DNA of 64,000 nucleotides from Granulicella arctica (GTDB lineage Bacteria > Acidobacteriota > Terriglobia > Terriglobales > Acidobacteriaceae). The notes under the pieces were generated by a model that was not told the DNA's origin, searched no databases, and was given only the letters and a program-made list of their open reading frames with translations. The position numbers and the translations under genes were made by a program. The DNA lies in NCBI RefSeq assembly GCF_025685605.1, contig NZ_JAGTUT010000003.1:179986-243985 (forward strand), read 5' to 3'. Shown in pieces: positions 36,843-46,608 of this stretch. Positions within the stretch are counted from its first letter, which is position 1. The number at the start of each line of letters is the position of its first letter.

Positions 36843-38601
36843 ATGTTCACGATGATTAATCTGAGAGCTCCGCTACGTTGCACTATTCAATTTGTATTCT
36901 GCCTTCTTGTGTTTAATTATGGAAACGCTTCGGCAGAACCTCCAACAGCAGTCAGACTGCGTTATTACTTCAACTCGCAGCTTAATAATGAGCAGCTATT
37001 TCTTCATGTTCCCCTCGATATGAAGGGTATGGCTTCGAAGCGTTCGGTATTGGTCTTGCCTTCGACATGGGGCGATGTCAATGGGCTTGGTAACGGGATT
37101 CAGCATCTGAGAGCAGGATCCGCGAACACCGCAATTACCAACACTTTTGACCCTTTGAGAAAGCTCTTGGAAGTTTCTGATTCCACTACTGCAAGCATCT
37201 CTTACGACGTCCTCAAGGATTGGGATGGTCCCTTACGGGAGAATGTACGACATCTCGTGCACCTTGAGCCGACCTGGACCGAGATCAACACAGGCAACGC
37301 TCTGATACATCCCGCTCTTGAGCCATCTGATGCTGCAGATTGTTCTTTGGAGTGGTCCATACCAGATGGCTGGTCGCTAGCAACCAGCTTCGGCGTCAGG
37401 GACAGGCAGCAGCATTTCCGAGGAGTCTGGGCTCGCGTCCAGAATGCTGTGTTCGTTGCAGGAGACTTCAGAATCCACGAATAAAAGACGGGCCGGGAAC
37501 GACTTGTCTTGGCAATTCGAGGCACTTAGCGTGTCTCGGATGATGAAGCTGAAACGAAACTTAAAGAGATTTTCGCAATCGAGCGGGCCTTTTGGAAGGA
37601 CGATGACTTCCCCCTACTATCTTGTGACGGTCGTTCCGTTTGATTCTAGCCAGAAAGGTGTGAGCGGCGGCGGCGGGTTCACAGATGCCTTCAGCATCCA
37701 TACTGCGCCAGAAGAAGACTTCACCGTAGGTCTGTTGTCACTCTTCACACATGAGCTTCTCCATGCTTGGAACCCCTACAAGATTGGCCAAATGCCAAAT
37801 ACTCCTGAAGAAATCTACTGGTTCACAGAAGGATTCACCACGTACTACTAGAGTCTTCTGCTGTGGCGTGGAGGCCTCATGACGACTCAGCAGTACCTCG
37901 ACGCTGTGAACCACAGTCTTCGGAACTACTATTTGTCGCCATCGAAGAACATCACTACCAAGGAACTCATTCAACTAGCTCAAAGCGGTCATGAGAAAGA
38001 CCAGATTTACTATGACAGAGGTGCAGCGATAGCCTTGTGGCTCGACTGGAGTATTCGTCGGAAGACCCATTCACAGAAAACCCTTGGTGACGTCATGCGC
38101 GAGCTTGTACTTGAGGCTCGCACGCAGGGACATCCGTTCCCGGAGCTGACCTCAGATCACGTCTTCGCTGTCATCGGCAAGTACATCAGTGTGGACGAGC
38201 AGGCCCAAATGAGGGCGACTGTTGATGGGATTATTAACGTGAAATTTCCCTCGGGTACACTGCAGCCGTGTGCCGTGGAACAACTTGTTGACCTACCGAG
38301 ATTTGATATCGGCATGAGCCGCGACCAACTGCAGAAGAAACGATTAGTCACTAACCTAAAGGTGGGAAGTGAAGCTCAAAAGGCCGGCATTCTAGAGGGC
38401 GATAAAGTGATAAAGCTGTCAGTGTATTGGGATGACGTAACTAAACCCGTTGACCTTACGGTCGAACGTGGAGGTGAGAAATTGCTGTTCAAGTTTCGTC
38501 CCGCTGGAACGAGCCTCGGATTTGTGCCGCAGTTTACCATCAGGGCAACAAAGATTCGCAGTCATGTCCGCCACCACTCAGCACTCCTCAATGAACATTG
38601 A
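36843..38601 (+). pseudogene. M61-family peptidase, broken by at least three lesions
   Basis: Starting MFTMINLRAP with a signal peptide, the N-terminal M61 domain is open to TAA at 37482-37484. A frame change leads to the zinc motif HELLHAWNPYKIG and FTEGFTTYY. An in-frame TAG at 37849-37851 then interrupts before SLLLWRGGLM, and the rest (TTQQYLDAVNHSLRNYY... to the PDZ-like GSEAQKAGILEGDKVIKL) is open. The intact homologue is next door at 39142-41022, so this looks like a decayed tandem paralogue. Confidence 0.8.
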
Positions 38602-38838
38602 GCTTGACGGATACGTGCGCGTTAGCACGCGATCAGAACAAGCATCGGCAGCTTGAAGGAATAGAACTGGACTAGACCTTCCTGGACAAAGCCTCTGGCA
38701 AAGACTTGAGACGTCCGCAGCTCACCGCCATGTTGGACTTTGTAAGGGAAGGGGGTTCGGATGCGCGCAGGGTCAAGGGTGAGGGCTATGCGCGAAGGCA
38801 ACACTATCGCTCGGGAACAAACGCGTCGTCAAGTTGAT
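38591..38838 (+). pseudogene. Serine recombinase (resolvase/invertase) N-terminal remnant
   Basis: The ATG at 38591 reads MNIELDGYVRVSTR, the catalytic-serine strand of resolvases. After a frameshift come DQNKHRQLEGIELD, an in-frame TAG, TFLDKASGKDLRRPQLTAML and DFVREG. The rest is missing. It overlaps the tail of the broken M61 gene by about 10 bases and is a relic of a transposon or site-specific recombination unit. Confidence 0.7.
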
Positions 38839-39141
38839 TGGTGAAGCGGCAACTAGGCAAGTCAGAGCCGGTCCGGTGGATTGATGATGCAAAGACTGGA
38901 ATCGACACATGGCCGTCAACTCGCCTTACGCTGAATGATTTACCAGTTTATCCGTTTAGCAGTTTATCGATGTATTTAGTTCTTTCATGCAGCGTATGGT
39001 GGAGAGGACAGTCGATAGGATTGCCCATCATCGTCCTGATACCGAACGTTGGAGCATATACGTACATAACGAAACGGGTTTCGGCATGCGTAGATCTGTA
39101 GTCATTTGGAGTACCTAAATACGGCAGGCCGGAGAGTTCGC

Positions 39142-41022
39142 GTGAGAAGTGCTGTGCTTTTGAGCGCAAGTGTTCTAGCCATCATCGCCTTGGGAACGAT
39201 TGCCGGGGGTTCTTTAGCAGCCCAGACACCCACTGATTACACGCTTTCCTTTCCAGATGCAGTGCATCACGTCATGCAAGTGGATGCTACGTTTTATGAC
39301 GTTCCACCTGGCCCTTTCTATGTTCAGATGAGCCGCTCTTCGCCCGGGCGCTACGCGGCTTTTGAGTTCGTTGCCGATCTCTTCAAAGAGACGTTTACAG
39401 ATGACTTGGGCAAAACTCTGATTGCGACACGGCCTAATGTTAGGTCGTGGGTAATTGCAAACCATGGTCGCACCATCCACGCCAGTTACTCTGTATTTGG
39501 TGACCAGGGAGATGGGACGTTTTTGGCTGTGGACGTGACGCATGCACGCATCAATATTCCAGCGACTTTCTTGTGGGCGCGGGGGTTTGATAGTCGCGGT
39601 GTGCAAGTGAACTTTGTGCTCCCTGCAGGGTCGAAGTGGAAGGTAGCCACACAACTCTATACGACCCAAAGGGCGCTATCTTTCACTGCCCCGAACTTGC
39701 AGTACCTGATGGACAGCCCCATTGAACTTAGTGATTTCTCTGAACGAACGTTCAGTATTCCTGCCTTGCAGAGGGGAGGAAAGACTGAGACGTTCAGGGT
39801 CGTTGCGCATCACCAAGGAACGAATGCGGATCTTGACGGGTATGTCGCGAATCTGCAGAAGATCATTCGGGAGGAGCAGGCCATCTTTGGGGAGTTTCCA
39901 GAGTATGAGCCCGGCTCTTACACGTTCCTTCTGGATTACCTCCCTTGGTCAAGCGGTGACGGAATGGAGCATCGTAACAGCACCATGATCAGCTCGAGCG
40001 GAACACAGCTCTCTCAGAAGTGGGCTGTCTATTCGGCATCCCACGAGTTCTTTCACAGCTGGAATACGGAGCGTATTCGGCCAGCATCATTGGAGCCATT
40101 TAGTTTCGAAGATGTTGATATGTCGGGTGAGATGTGGCTTGCTGAAGGCTTCACAAATTACTATGCACGTTTGGTGGAACTCCGTACCGGATTGCTCGGC
40201 CTCGACAGAGGTTTGGCTCAGATCGGTGGTCAGATCGCTTCGGTAACCCTTAGTCCGGGAACCCGCTATCGCTCCGCTGTTCAGATGAGTCGGCTAGCTC
40301 CAGTCACTGACCTTGCTACGCTTGGAGAGCCTACAGATTGGAACAACACTTTTGTCTCCTACTACACTATGGGCGACGTGATCGCTTTGGGTCTTGATCT
40401 AACCCTGCGTGCGCGATCAGACTCGCGGGTCACTCTCGACGACTTTATGCGCGCCATGTGGCGTCACTATGGAAAGCCTGGCGGCTCGTCGCCTGGCCTA
40501 GTCGCAAAGCCTTACACTATGGCCGATGTGCGCACTTGCCTAGCTGAAGTGAGCGGGGATAAGGCCTTTGCAGATGATTTTGTGAGCAGGTACATCGAAG
40601 GCACAGAGCAAATTGATTTCACGGGTCTCTTACTGCATGCTGGGCTCGTTTACGAAAGCAAGAGCAAGGACGGAACACTTGGTTTCCTTCAGCTAGAGAA
40701 GAAGGGTGAGACTCTGCGGGTTGTTGGCCCCACCATTGTTGGCTCTCCTGCTTATCGGGCAGGCTTGGATCTAGACGATGAACTCGAGACCGTAGATGGA
40801 AAGACTCTGGCGAGTCCAGATGACGTGGAGAAAGCGTTGTCATCGCACAAGGCGGGTGACACAGTAGAACTCGTCTATAAACGCCGTGGACAGGAGATCA
40901 AGGCTACAGCAGAGCTGGCTCTTCCTCTACTACTCGATATCGTCCCAATTGAATCAAACGGGGGATCGCTCTCTAAAGAGCAACGGTCATTCCGTGACGC
41001 CTGGTTGCAAAGCAAGCGCTAG
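39142..41022 (+). CDS. M61-family metallopeptidase, secreted, with C-terminal PDZ domain
   Basis: About 626 residues from a GTG at 39142 (GGAGAG upstream); a TTG at 39106 is an alternative. The signal segment (LLSASVLAIIALGTIAGGSL) is followed by the beta-rich M61 N-domain. The catalytic motif is HEFFHSWNTERIRP, with the third ligand in WLAEGFTNYY. A PDZ domain at about 545-610 has VVGPTIVGSPAYRAGLDLDD. All expected catalytic residues are present. Likely a periplasmic aminopeptidase or endopeptidase. Confidence 0.9.
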   Translation: MRSAVLLSASVLAIIALGTIAGGSLAAQTPTDYTLSFPDAVHHVMQVDATFYDVPPGPFYVQMSRSSPGRYAAFEFVADLFKETFTDDLGKTLIATRPNVRSWVIANHGRTIHASYSVFGDQGDGTFLAVDVTHARINIPATFLWARGFDSRGVQVNFVLPAGSKWKVATQLYTTQRALSFTAPNLQYLMDSPIELSDFSERTFSIPALQRGGKTETFRVVAHHQGTNADLDGYVANLQKIIREEQAIFGEFPEYEPGSYTFLLDYLPWSSGDGMEHRNSTMISSSGTQLSQKWAVYSASHEFFHSWNTERIRPASLEPFSFEDVDMSGEMWLAEGFTNYYARLVELRTGLLGLDRGLAQIGGQIASVTLSPGTRYRSAVQMSRLAPVTDLATLGEPTDWNNTFVSYYTMGDVIALGLDLTLRARSDSRVTLDDFMRAMWRHYGKPGGSSPGLVAKPYTMADVRTCLAEVSGDKAFADDFVSRYIEGTEQIDFTGLLLHAGLVYESKSKDGTLGFLQLEKKGETLRVVGPTIVGSPAYRAGLDLDDELETVDGKTLASPDDVEKALSSHKAGDTVELVYKRRGQEIKATAELALPLLLDIVPIESNGGSLSKEQRSFRDAWLQSKR

Positions 41023-41168
41023 GAAAACTTTGTGGTAGTAGGGGAATTGATTCCTTTGCGGATTGGTAGGAGTCAGTGTCTGATAACAATTTCACTAAAC
41101 ATAATCCCTATTATCGAACATAAGTGGTTTGTTATGAAAGATATACGAACTTACCCAAGGGCTGTATA

Positions 41169-41479
41169 TCAGTCGATGAAGATGTCGAAGTCCGCGTCCT
41201 GCAAGCGCTCGAATGCGATGTGCCTTTCTTGGCGAACACAACGAATTTGAACGCGCTGGCAGGCTGCTGGGCGGTCACAGTGAACTGCTTGAGAGTGGGT
41301 TCAGAGACACCCAGAGATCGAAGACACGCCACCATCTCTTCTGGCCCTGAGAAGGTCCGCTCGTCGCTTCCAAAAGCACCGGCGCTTCCGAGAATCGGTT
41401 CTCCCGCCACACGAAGCACGTATTCAGTCTGATTTTCGTAAGAGGAAACGATCCGGCGCACAGCCAATCTGCAAAGCAT
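41169..41479 (-). pseudogene. Repeated small gene of unknown function, copy 2
   Basis: MLCRLAVRRIVSSYENQTEY continues without the stop seen in copy 1 (LRVAGEPILGSAGAFGSDER). A one-base deletion near the AKKGTSH codons shifts the last 25 codons; without it the frame would end DADFDIFID-TGA at 41169-41171, as in copy 1. Flanking homology runs on to the family-B repeat at 41556-41580. Confidence 0.6.
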
Positions 41480-41555
41480 GCACACAGGCTAGCATCGATC
41501 CATCCTCAAGGGATTCCCGCCCCGTGCGAAGGTAAGACTTCGAGGTAAGGCACCC

Positions 41556-41580
41556 CTGACAGCCGGAGTTGTCGTGGGTG
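41556..41580 (+). repeat. Family-B repeat copy
   Basis: CTGACAGCCGGAGTTGTCGT followed by GGGTG. The sequence before it (CCCGTGCGAAGGTAAGACTT and CGAGGTAAGG) is shared with 3258-3291, so the repeat is part of the duplicated block. Confidence 0.55.
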
Positions 41581-41609
41581 ATTGCGCACATAGAAAGTCA
41601 TTTGCAAGG

Positions 41610-42992
41610 TCAATGTTTCGCCTCCAACTTTGCAGCTTCCAACAGACCTAAGATCGCAGCATGATCGAAGTATTGGCCATGCATCCAGACGGCCTCAATC
41701 TGAGTCGTGTTGTGAATGTCAGTAAGCGGATCGGCACGGAGCAGGACCAGATCGGCGCTTTTGCCAGCTTCGATGCTTCCCGACTCGGACGTCCGATGCA
41801 GAAAGCGAGCAGGGTTGATCGTTGCGGTTTGCAGGGCGGCGAGCGGTGAGAGGCCTGAATCGACCATGAGAGCTAGCTCATCATGAAGGCTGAAACCCGG
41901 TAAGCAGTAGGGATTCATTGCATCCGTCCCAGCCATGAGCGGAACGCCAGCCCGATACATGCCGCCCACAATCCTTTCCTCCACCCCGAAGATTCCCCGT
42001 GCCATTTGGTAGTCCGAGTTGTTCCAGCGTCTGATCTGCGGCTGTGTTCTTTCTTCCCAGCGATCCCTTGATTTACGTCCGACATAGACCAGCCGGGGAT
42101 CGGAAGTCATCTTCGAATCGTCCAGCCTCCCCCATATACGACGCACCGTTAGTGTCGGCACTTGCCAGGTGTCGTTCTGACGAAACTCGGCAAAAAGTGT
42201 CTGACACTTTGCCTGGTCGAAGCTGCGGTAGCCCTCAGCCTCAATCCTAAGCCGATCAAGGAAGAATCGTGCATGTTCGATGGCGGCGTTCAACGTGTCC
42301 TGCTTGCTTGAACACGCCAAAGCGATTCCTGTAAGGTGCTCGATCGAGCGCTGACCGGCAGCTGAGGCCTCCTGTGCTGTCACGGCCTCCGGAACATGGC
42401 CTTCAAAGTCGATGTGCTGCAGCTTTGCCTCATCCGCCAAGGCGAAGTACGCATTGCGTGGAACGCCGTCATATACCTTGATGAAATCGGCACCGCCAGC
42501 TTTGATCTCATCGACTGTGCGTCGCGCATCCACAGGATTCCTGACAACGATCGAGCCAGGCCACATAGGAGAGCTGCCGTCGACGATGGCGCTTGCCAGA
42601 TAAATGGAGGGCGAGGGCTTTTTCTCGGAGAGCTCAGCTCGTAACGCTGCCGTATTCCGCTCCCCGGCCATTATGCGAACGCCTGTTACGCCGTTCGCAA
42701 TGTAAAGGGGTAGTTCGCCCGTTTCATGGACGTGGACATGCATGTCCCATAAGCCGGGAATGAGAAAGCCTCCGTGGGCATCGACCGCACCCGCCAATTC
42801 ACCATCTGTAGGCTCTGTCGAGGCGACTGAGAGAATTCGGCCGCCTTGAATCCTGACTGTCTGGTTCTTCAGTTCTTCCCCCGTCATAATGTTCACAATA
42901 GTGACGTGTTGAATCAGGGTCACCGGCGGGGAAGATTCCTGGGCAAGGATTACACAAGCCGAGAAAGCCAGCGTGAGAAGCAGTGGTTTCAC
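41610..42992 (-). CDS. Amidohydrolase-family protein, secreted
   Basis: About 460 residues from a GTG at 42992. The ATG six codons earlier gives MPYGGQ before the signal peptide (VKPLLLTLAFSACVILAQ). Amidohydrolase metal ligands are in DMHVHVH, the candidate carboxylated Lys in ADFIKVYDGV, later His residues in EGHVPE and IEHLTG, and the Asp in MAGTDAMNP. The C-terminal GSIEAGKSADLVLLRADPL is typical of imidazolonepropionase/prolidase-like members. Substrate unknown, possibly a dipeptide. Confidence 0.88.
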   Translation of the reverse strand: MKPLLLTLAFSACVILAQESSPPVTLIQHVTIVNIMTGEELKNQTVRIQGGRILSVASTEPTDGELAGAVDAHGGFLIPGLWDMHVHVHETGELPLYIANGVTGVRIMAGERNTAALRAELSEKKPSPSIYLASAIVDGSSPMWPGSIVVRNPVDARRTVDEIKAGGADFIKVYDGVPRNAYFALADEAKLQHIDFEGHVPEAVTAQEASAAGQRSIEHLTGIALACSSKQDTLNAAIEHARFFLDRLRIEAEGYRSFDQAKCQTLFAEFRQNDTWQVPTLTVRRIWGRLDDSKMTSDPRLVYVGRKSRDRWEERTQPQIRRWNNSDYQMARGIFGVEERIVGGMYRAGVPLMAGTDAMNPYCLPGFSLHDELALMVDSGLSPLAALQTATINPARFLHRTSESGSIEAGKSADLVLLRADPLTDIHNTTQIEAVWMHGQYFDHAAILGLLEAAKLEAKH

Positions 42993-43157
42993 CTGTCCTC
43001 CGTAAGGCACTTATGCGGCAGACCTCAAGAACGGTTCACATCCCGCTACGGATTCATCCCCCGCAGCCGTCCGTTTCAGAGGAGTACACCGCTTCCGCCC
43101 CTTGGTTTATGAACCCAAAGGCTGTTATTTCGCTCCTCAAAGCGATCACTCCGCTTA

Positions 43158-43730
43158 TTACTGTGGGGGAGCTGTGGATTGAGGAGATGAGGGGCTACTA
43201 CTCGGAGAAGCTGCGTCCGTCGGTTTCGCGACTGCGGGTGCAGTTTGAGTTGGCGTGTTCTTGCCATGTACCGGATCGTAGTCGTGCTTGGCCATCCATT
43301 GCTGAAACACGTCAACTGGCTCGCTGTTCAAGTTGCCGTTGCGGGAGACGTAAACGAAATCCTTCACCATCACCTTCAGCCTGCAGGTGTCGTAACCGTT
43401 CTTTCCGAACTGCGGCTGGAGAATGACGAGTTCTTGCCCAGGCTTCTTCCACTTTGCCGGAAAGGTCTCATAGCCGGATGAGGTCTGCAGCTTTGTATCG
43501 CACTCAAACTGGAAATCGACACCCTTCGGCTCGCTGCCCTCAAACAGATTCGCCCGGCCCTCGCCCTTAGCCTCTTCAGCCTGTCGGTTGTGGTAGAAGG
43601 TCGTCTCATTGCGACGATAGATGTGAATGCGTAAAGGATAGTCTGCAGGATTGTGGCTCTCCGCACGCATCCTAGGCGCGAACAACCCAAGCGAGGCAAA
43701 CATCAGGACAAGAGGAAGAACACGGGGCAT
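43158..43730 (-). CDS. Secreted hypothetical protein
   Basis: 190 residues with signal peptide MPRVLPLVLMFASLGLFAPR. The mature part contains YPLRIHIYRRNETTFYHNRQ, DFQFECDTKLQTSSGYET and a conserved-looking VMVKDFVYVSR, ending in a low-complexity Ser/Pro/Thr tail. Such proteins are frequent in this group; no function known. The ATG at 43730 opens the signal sequence. Confidence 0.65.
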   Translation of the reverse strand: MPRVLPLVLMFASLGLFAPRMRAESHNPADYPLRIHIYRRNETTFYHNRQAEEAKGEGRANLFEGSEPKGVDFQFECDTKLQTSSGYETFPAKWKKPGQELVILQPQFGKNGYDTCRLKVMVKDFVYVSRNGNLNSEPVDVFQQWMAKHDYDPVHGKNTPTQTAPAVAKPTDAASPSSSPSSPQSTAPPQ

Positions 43731-43833
43731 CAGAGTCTCCTGTGACGAGAATCGAACACAGACAGTATACCCAGAACATTCCACGCGCAAATGCCTCCAG
43801 GTGAGCCGTCAAGCTCTTTTCACGCATGATGAA

Positions 43834-43890
43834 GAAACGATCCGGCGCACAGCCAATCTGCAAAGCATGCATGCGGGCTAACATCGATCC
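43834..43890 (-). repeat. Fragment of the repeated small gene (copy 3, 5' end only)
   Basis: GAAACGATCCGGCGCACAGC and the following CAATCTGCAAAGCATGC match the 5' end and upstream sequence of copies 1 and 2. The rest of the gene is absent. The following 300 bp to 44200 show no gene. Confidence 0.6.
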
Positions 43891-44200
43891 ATTGTCAAGG
43901 AAATCCGTTAGTTCGCACCCACACCTGCCAGGGATTGCGCGAGGAACGTTCCTGCCTGTACAGCGAAATCAGCAGTTGCTTTTTTACTGATTGCAGCGGG
44001 AATGAATGTCATACCTGGTCCTTCGACAAATCGTGGCCCAACAAACGTAAGTGAACTGATGCATCAGCGATCAAAGCACGTCCTCGCTTAGTACTGGCTC
44101 AGAACCCGCCGCTCAATAGTGAAACTCAGTTTGAGGGAGGTGCGTGATCGATCGACATTTCTCATTCAAGCTACGAGGACAATGGGGTAGCTTGTGTTCT

Positions 44201-45754
44201 CTAGCGTGACAAAGCGTCCTGGGGATCGACCTGGATCCTTGGCATCGAGGATTGTCCAAGCACCTTGTCTGTCGTCCTTCGCAGGTCGAAGCGCTCCATG
44301 ACGGCCGAGGGTAGATGAACCGCCCGTCTGGCACGGGTCATTGCGACATATAGCAGGCGCGCTTCTGCCTCGAAGGATTCCTGCTGGTCCTTGCGAAGAA
44401 AGCTCGAGGTTCTCAGTGTCGCTCGAAGGAAGCCGGCTGCAAAGTCCGGATCAACGCGAACATGGTCCCATTCCCGGCCTTTCGCCTTGTGAGCCGTTGA
44501 ACAAGCCACCGTTGCTGTGCTCTCCTCCGGTTCGCAACGGGCAAGGGCCTGGAGCATAGTGCGTTCGCCATACTCCTGCACGAGCGTGACCAGGCTGCGC
44601 AGCGCCTCACCCTCCGGCTTGCCACTAAACGCCATGACATCCCTCCAGGAACTGAAACCGAACAGTTCCGGCGATTGCGCGGCACTTCCCTCCCGTATCC
44701 GTTCCACGTCGTTGAGGACGCGTGTCAGTTCCCGCGTTCCGCCCAGGACATGACACCTGACGCCACGCCTAAGACACTCGAGTACGCTGCCGATCACGCC
44801 GGCATTCGTCCGGGCAAGGATGACATCCGGTCGAACCCGCGCAAGATCGGACGCACGCCCCGGCTGGCCCCGAAGGGGAGCGACTGCACCGAGACGCCGG
44901 ATCACCGTTGTCGCCGCCTCTGCGATCGCCGGACCGAAGCGAAACGATTGGGACAAAAGCACGCGGTGGGATGAAGCCACCTGCTCCATCGCATTGATCG
45001 CACCGCGCCACTCATAGATCTGCTGGTAGGGATCACCAACATAGATGACCGGGCAGCCGATCTGTTTAAGCACACCCATCAGCACCGGGTTCAGATCCTG
45101 TGCTTCATCGACCATGACGTAGTCCATCTTCGCCTGCGGCTGTGACAGAGCCCAGAGCTTCAAGTAGCCATCATGGCCTAACGGAAGCACGCTGCCTTTC
45201 TGCTGCATGGTGTTCCAGATCACCTGGACATGCCGGATAACCTGTTGCGCAAGGTGCTGCCGTGCATGATCCGACAAGGCTCCGAGGCTGCCATGATGCG
45301 GGACATGATCTGTATGCGGTGCAGGCTGCTCACTGTGCAGGAAACGCTTTAGGGTATTGAGCAGCACGGCGCAGTATGCCTGGCTTGAAAGAGTCAATCC
45401 TGCCTGAACCGGGATGGACGCCGGCATCGGGAAGTTGGCAAGAAGAAGCTGCGTTGTGAGATTGCCGGTCAGCTTCCACTCCGGATACCCAAGCTGTCGC
45501 CGCACCCCGCGGAAGGCAATGGAGTGAGCGGTGGCGCAGTGCACCTGTCGCGGAAAGCGCGATCGTGCCTGGTCGGCGATGCTGCGGTTGAAGGCCAGGT
45601 ACAAGCCTCGTTGCGTCGTGCTGCCGGCCAGCAGTTCAAGCGTAGTCGTCTTCCCTGCCCCGGCATAAGCGTCGATCCGCAGACCCTGCTGTCGAAGAAA
45701 GAGGTCTCGGGCAAGCTCCTGCTCAGGCAGCGGCTGGAACGAAGAAGCGTTCAA
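44201..45754 (-). CDS. UvrD/Rep-like superfamily 1 helicase
   Basis: 517 residues with the SF1 motifs in order: Walker A AYAGAGKTTTLEL near the N-terminus, FNRSIADQAR, Walker B/motif II MVDEAQDLNPV, motif III VYVGDPYQQIYEWRGA, motif IV QSFRFGPAIA, motif V TAHKAKGREWDHV and motif VI LLYVAMTRARRAVHLP. Shorter than chromosomal UvrD, like helicases carried on plasmids and integrative elements. The start overlaps the stop of the upstream small gene by four bases, so the two are co-translated. Confidence 0.9.
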   Translation of the reverse strand: MNASSFQPLPEQELARDLFLRQQGLRIDAYAGAGKTTTLELLAGSTTQRGLYLAFNRSIADQARSRFPRQVHCATAHSIAFRGVRRQLGYPEWKLTGNLTTQLLLANFPMPASIPVQAGLTLSSQAYCAVLLNTLKRFLHSEQPAPHTDHVPHHGSLGALSDHARQHLAQQVIRHVQVIWNTMQQKGSVLPLGHDGYLKLWALSQPQAKMDYVMVDEAQDLNPVLMGVLKQIGCPVIYVGDPYQQIYEWRGAINAMEQVASSHRVLLSQSFRFGPAIAEAATTVIRRLGAVAPLRGQPGRASDLARVRPDVILARTNAGVIGSVLECLRRGVRCHVLGGTRELTRVLNDVERIREGSAAQSPELFGFSSWRDVMAFSGKPEGEALRSLVTLVQEYGERTMLQALARCEPEESTATVACSTAHKAKGREWDHVRVDPDFAAGFLRATLRTSSFLRKDQQESFEAEARLLYVAMTRARRAVHLPSAVMERFDLRRTTDKVLGQSSMPRIQVDPQDALSR

Positions 45755-46170
45755 AACATGCTCTGCTGATGGAGAAGACTGGCAAGCCGGCTGCGCTTGA
45801 TGGCTTCCTTTGCGCGTTGCGTTCGTATCTTGTCGCGATGTTGCTCCAGCAGAGGACGAAGATCCTCAGGTGGCGATTCGAGGATGGGCAGGGCAAGTTC
45901 AAAGAAGAACCGGGTCAGATCCGTCTGGTTCAATTCCCAGCCCTCACGAACTCGTGTCACCCGGGCGTAATCCGCGTACGGAATCTTGACGGTCATTGCC
46001 TGATGCGGCTGCTTTCGTCGACGCTTTCCTACGGTCCGGTTGACGACGTCCCGGACGAACTGATGCTGGGCTTCGGATGGCGTCGAGGAAAGCTCAAACG
46101 CTTCGTGCTCAGAATTCTCCGTCTTCTTTGATGCATGGAAAACATCAGGAGCCTGACTTCGCTTCATCAT
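45751..46170 (-). CDS. Ribbon-helix-helix-like small protein (paralogue 1)
   Basis: 139 residues. The core AMTVKIPYADYARVTRVREG and NQTDLTRFFFELALPILESP is a beta strand followed by two helices, as in ribbon-helix-helix DNA-binding proteins. The rest is charged and helical (LLEQHRDKIRTQRAKEAIKR). A clear paralogue is at 60942-61325 (VTVKMPLPAYLRMKRAAQKW, VVPILESP, MLEQHR). It is translationally coupled to the helicase. The upstream palindrome (46257-46298) suggests autoregulation. Inferred role: plasmid or element regulator or partition-type protein. Confidence 0.6.
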   Translation of the reverse strand: MMKRSQAPDVFHASKKTENSEHEAFELSSTPSEAQHQFVRDVVNRTVGKRRRKQPHQAMTVKIPYADYARVTRVREGWELNQTDLTRFFFELALPILESPPEDLRPLLEQHRDKIRTQRAKEAIKRSRLASLLHQQSMF

Positions 46171-46256
46171 GAATGAACGTCCTGGTTCCTACTTTAATCC
46201 TTTGCTCAAAGCGAAACAAGAGCGAAGCCATGACTCGCTTGCAATTCCTCTCGCCG

Positions 46257-46298
46257 GACACAATCCACCTCGTCTGTACATACGCGGTGGATTGTGTC
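46257..46298. promoter_or_regulatory. Candidate operator: 13-bp inverted repeat with TGTACATACG core
   Basis: GACACAATCCACC at 46257-46269 and its exact reverse complement at 46286-46298 flank a 16-nt spacer containing CTGTACATACGC. It lies about 90 bp upstream of the leftward paralogue-1 gene. The core recurs in two palindromes upstream of paralogue 2 (61430-61463, 61641-61670). Confidence 0.6.
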
Positions 46299-46496
46299 TC
46301 AGGTTCTGCCTCAATCGGAGCAACATCATCACGATCCATTCCAAACTCCCTGCCACACTCAATCCGCCACTTAACGATGTTTCCTACGCCGGGCAGGGTG
46401 CCCTTGAACGAGCCGTTGTAATCAAACCTTGCGGATGTTGGTGCCGGATGCGAGCAGCAGGTCGAGATAGTTTCGAACTGCGGAACTTCGAACGTC

Positions 46497-46553
46497 TACC
46501 CCTGATAACTCCGGGTTGCGTGGGGCTTGATTGCCGAAAACACCGTTTTCTGT
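46497..46553 (-). repeat. Array-type left arm joined to a family-B right half (minus orientation)
   Basis: Reading leftward, GAAAACGGTGTTTTCGGCAA (a perfect array left arm) is followed about 15 bases later by CCGGAGTTATCAGGGGTA, a family-B right half. It sits just past the 3' end of the leftward gene at 46609-47310, the same gene-to-site relation as in the main array. Confidence 0.6.
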
Positions 46554-46608
46554 GAAATAAGTGTCAAGTGATCGGTCTGTGACAGAATCAGCTCCACAGA
46601 TTTCAGAT

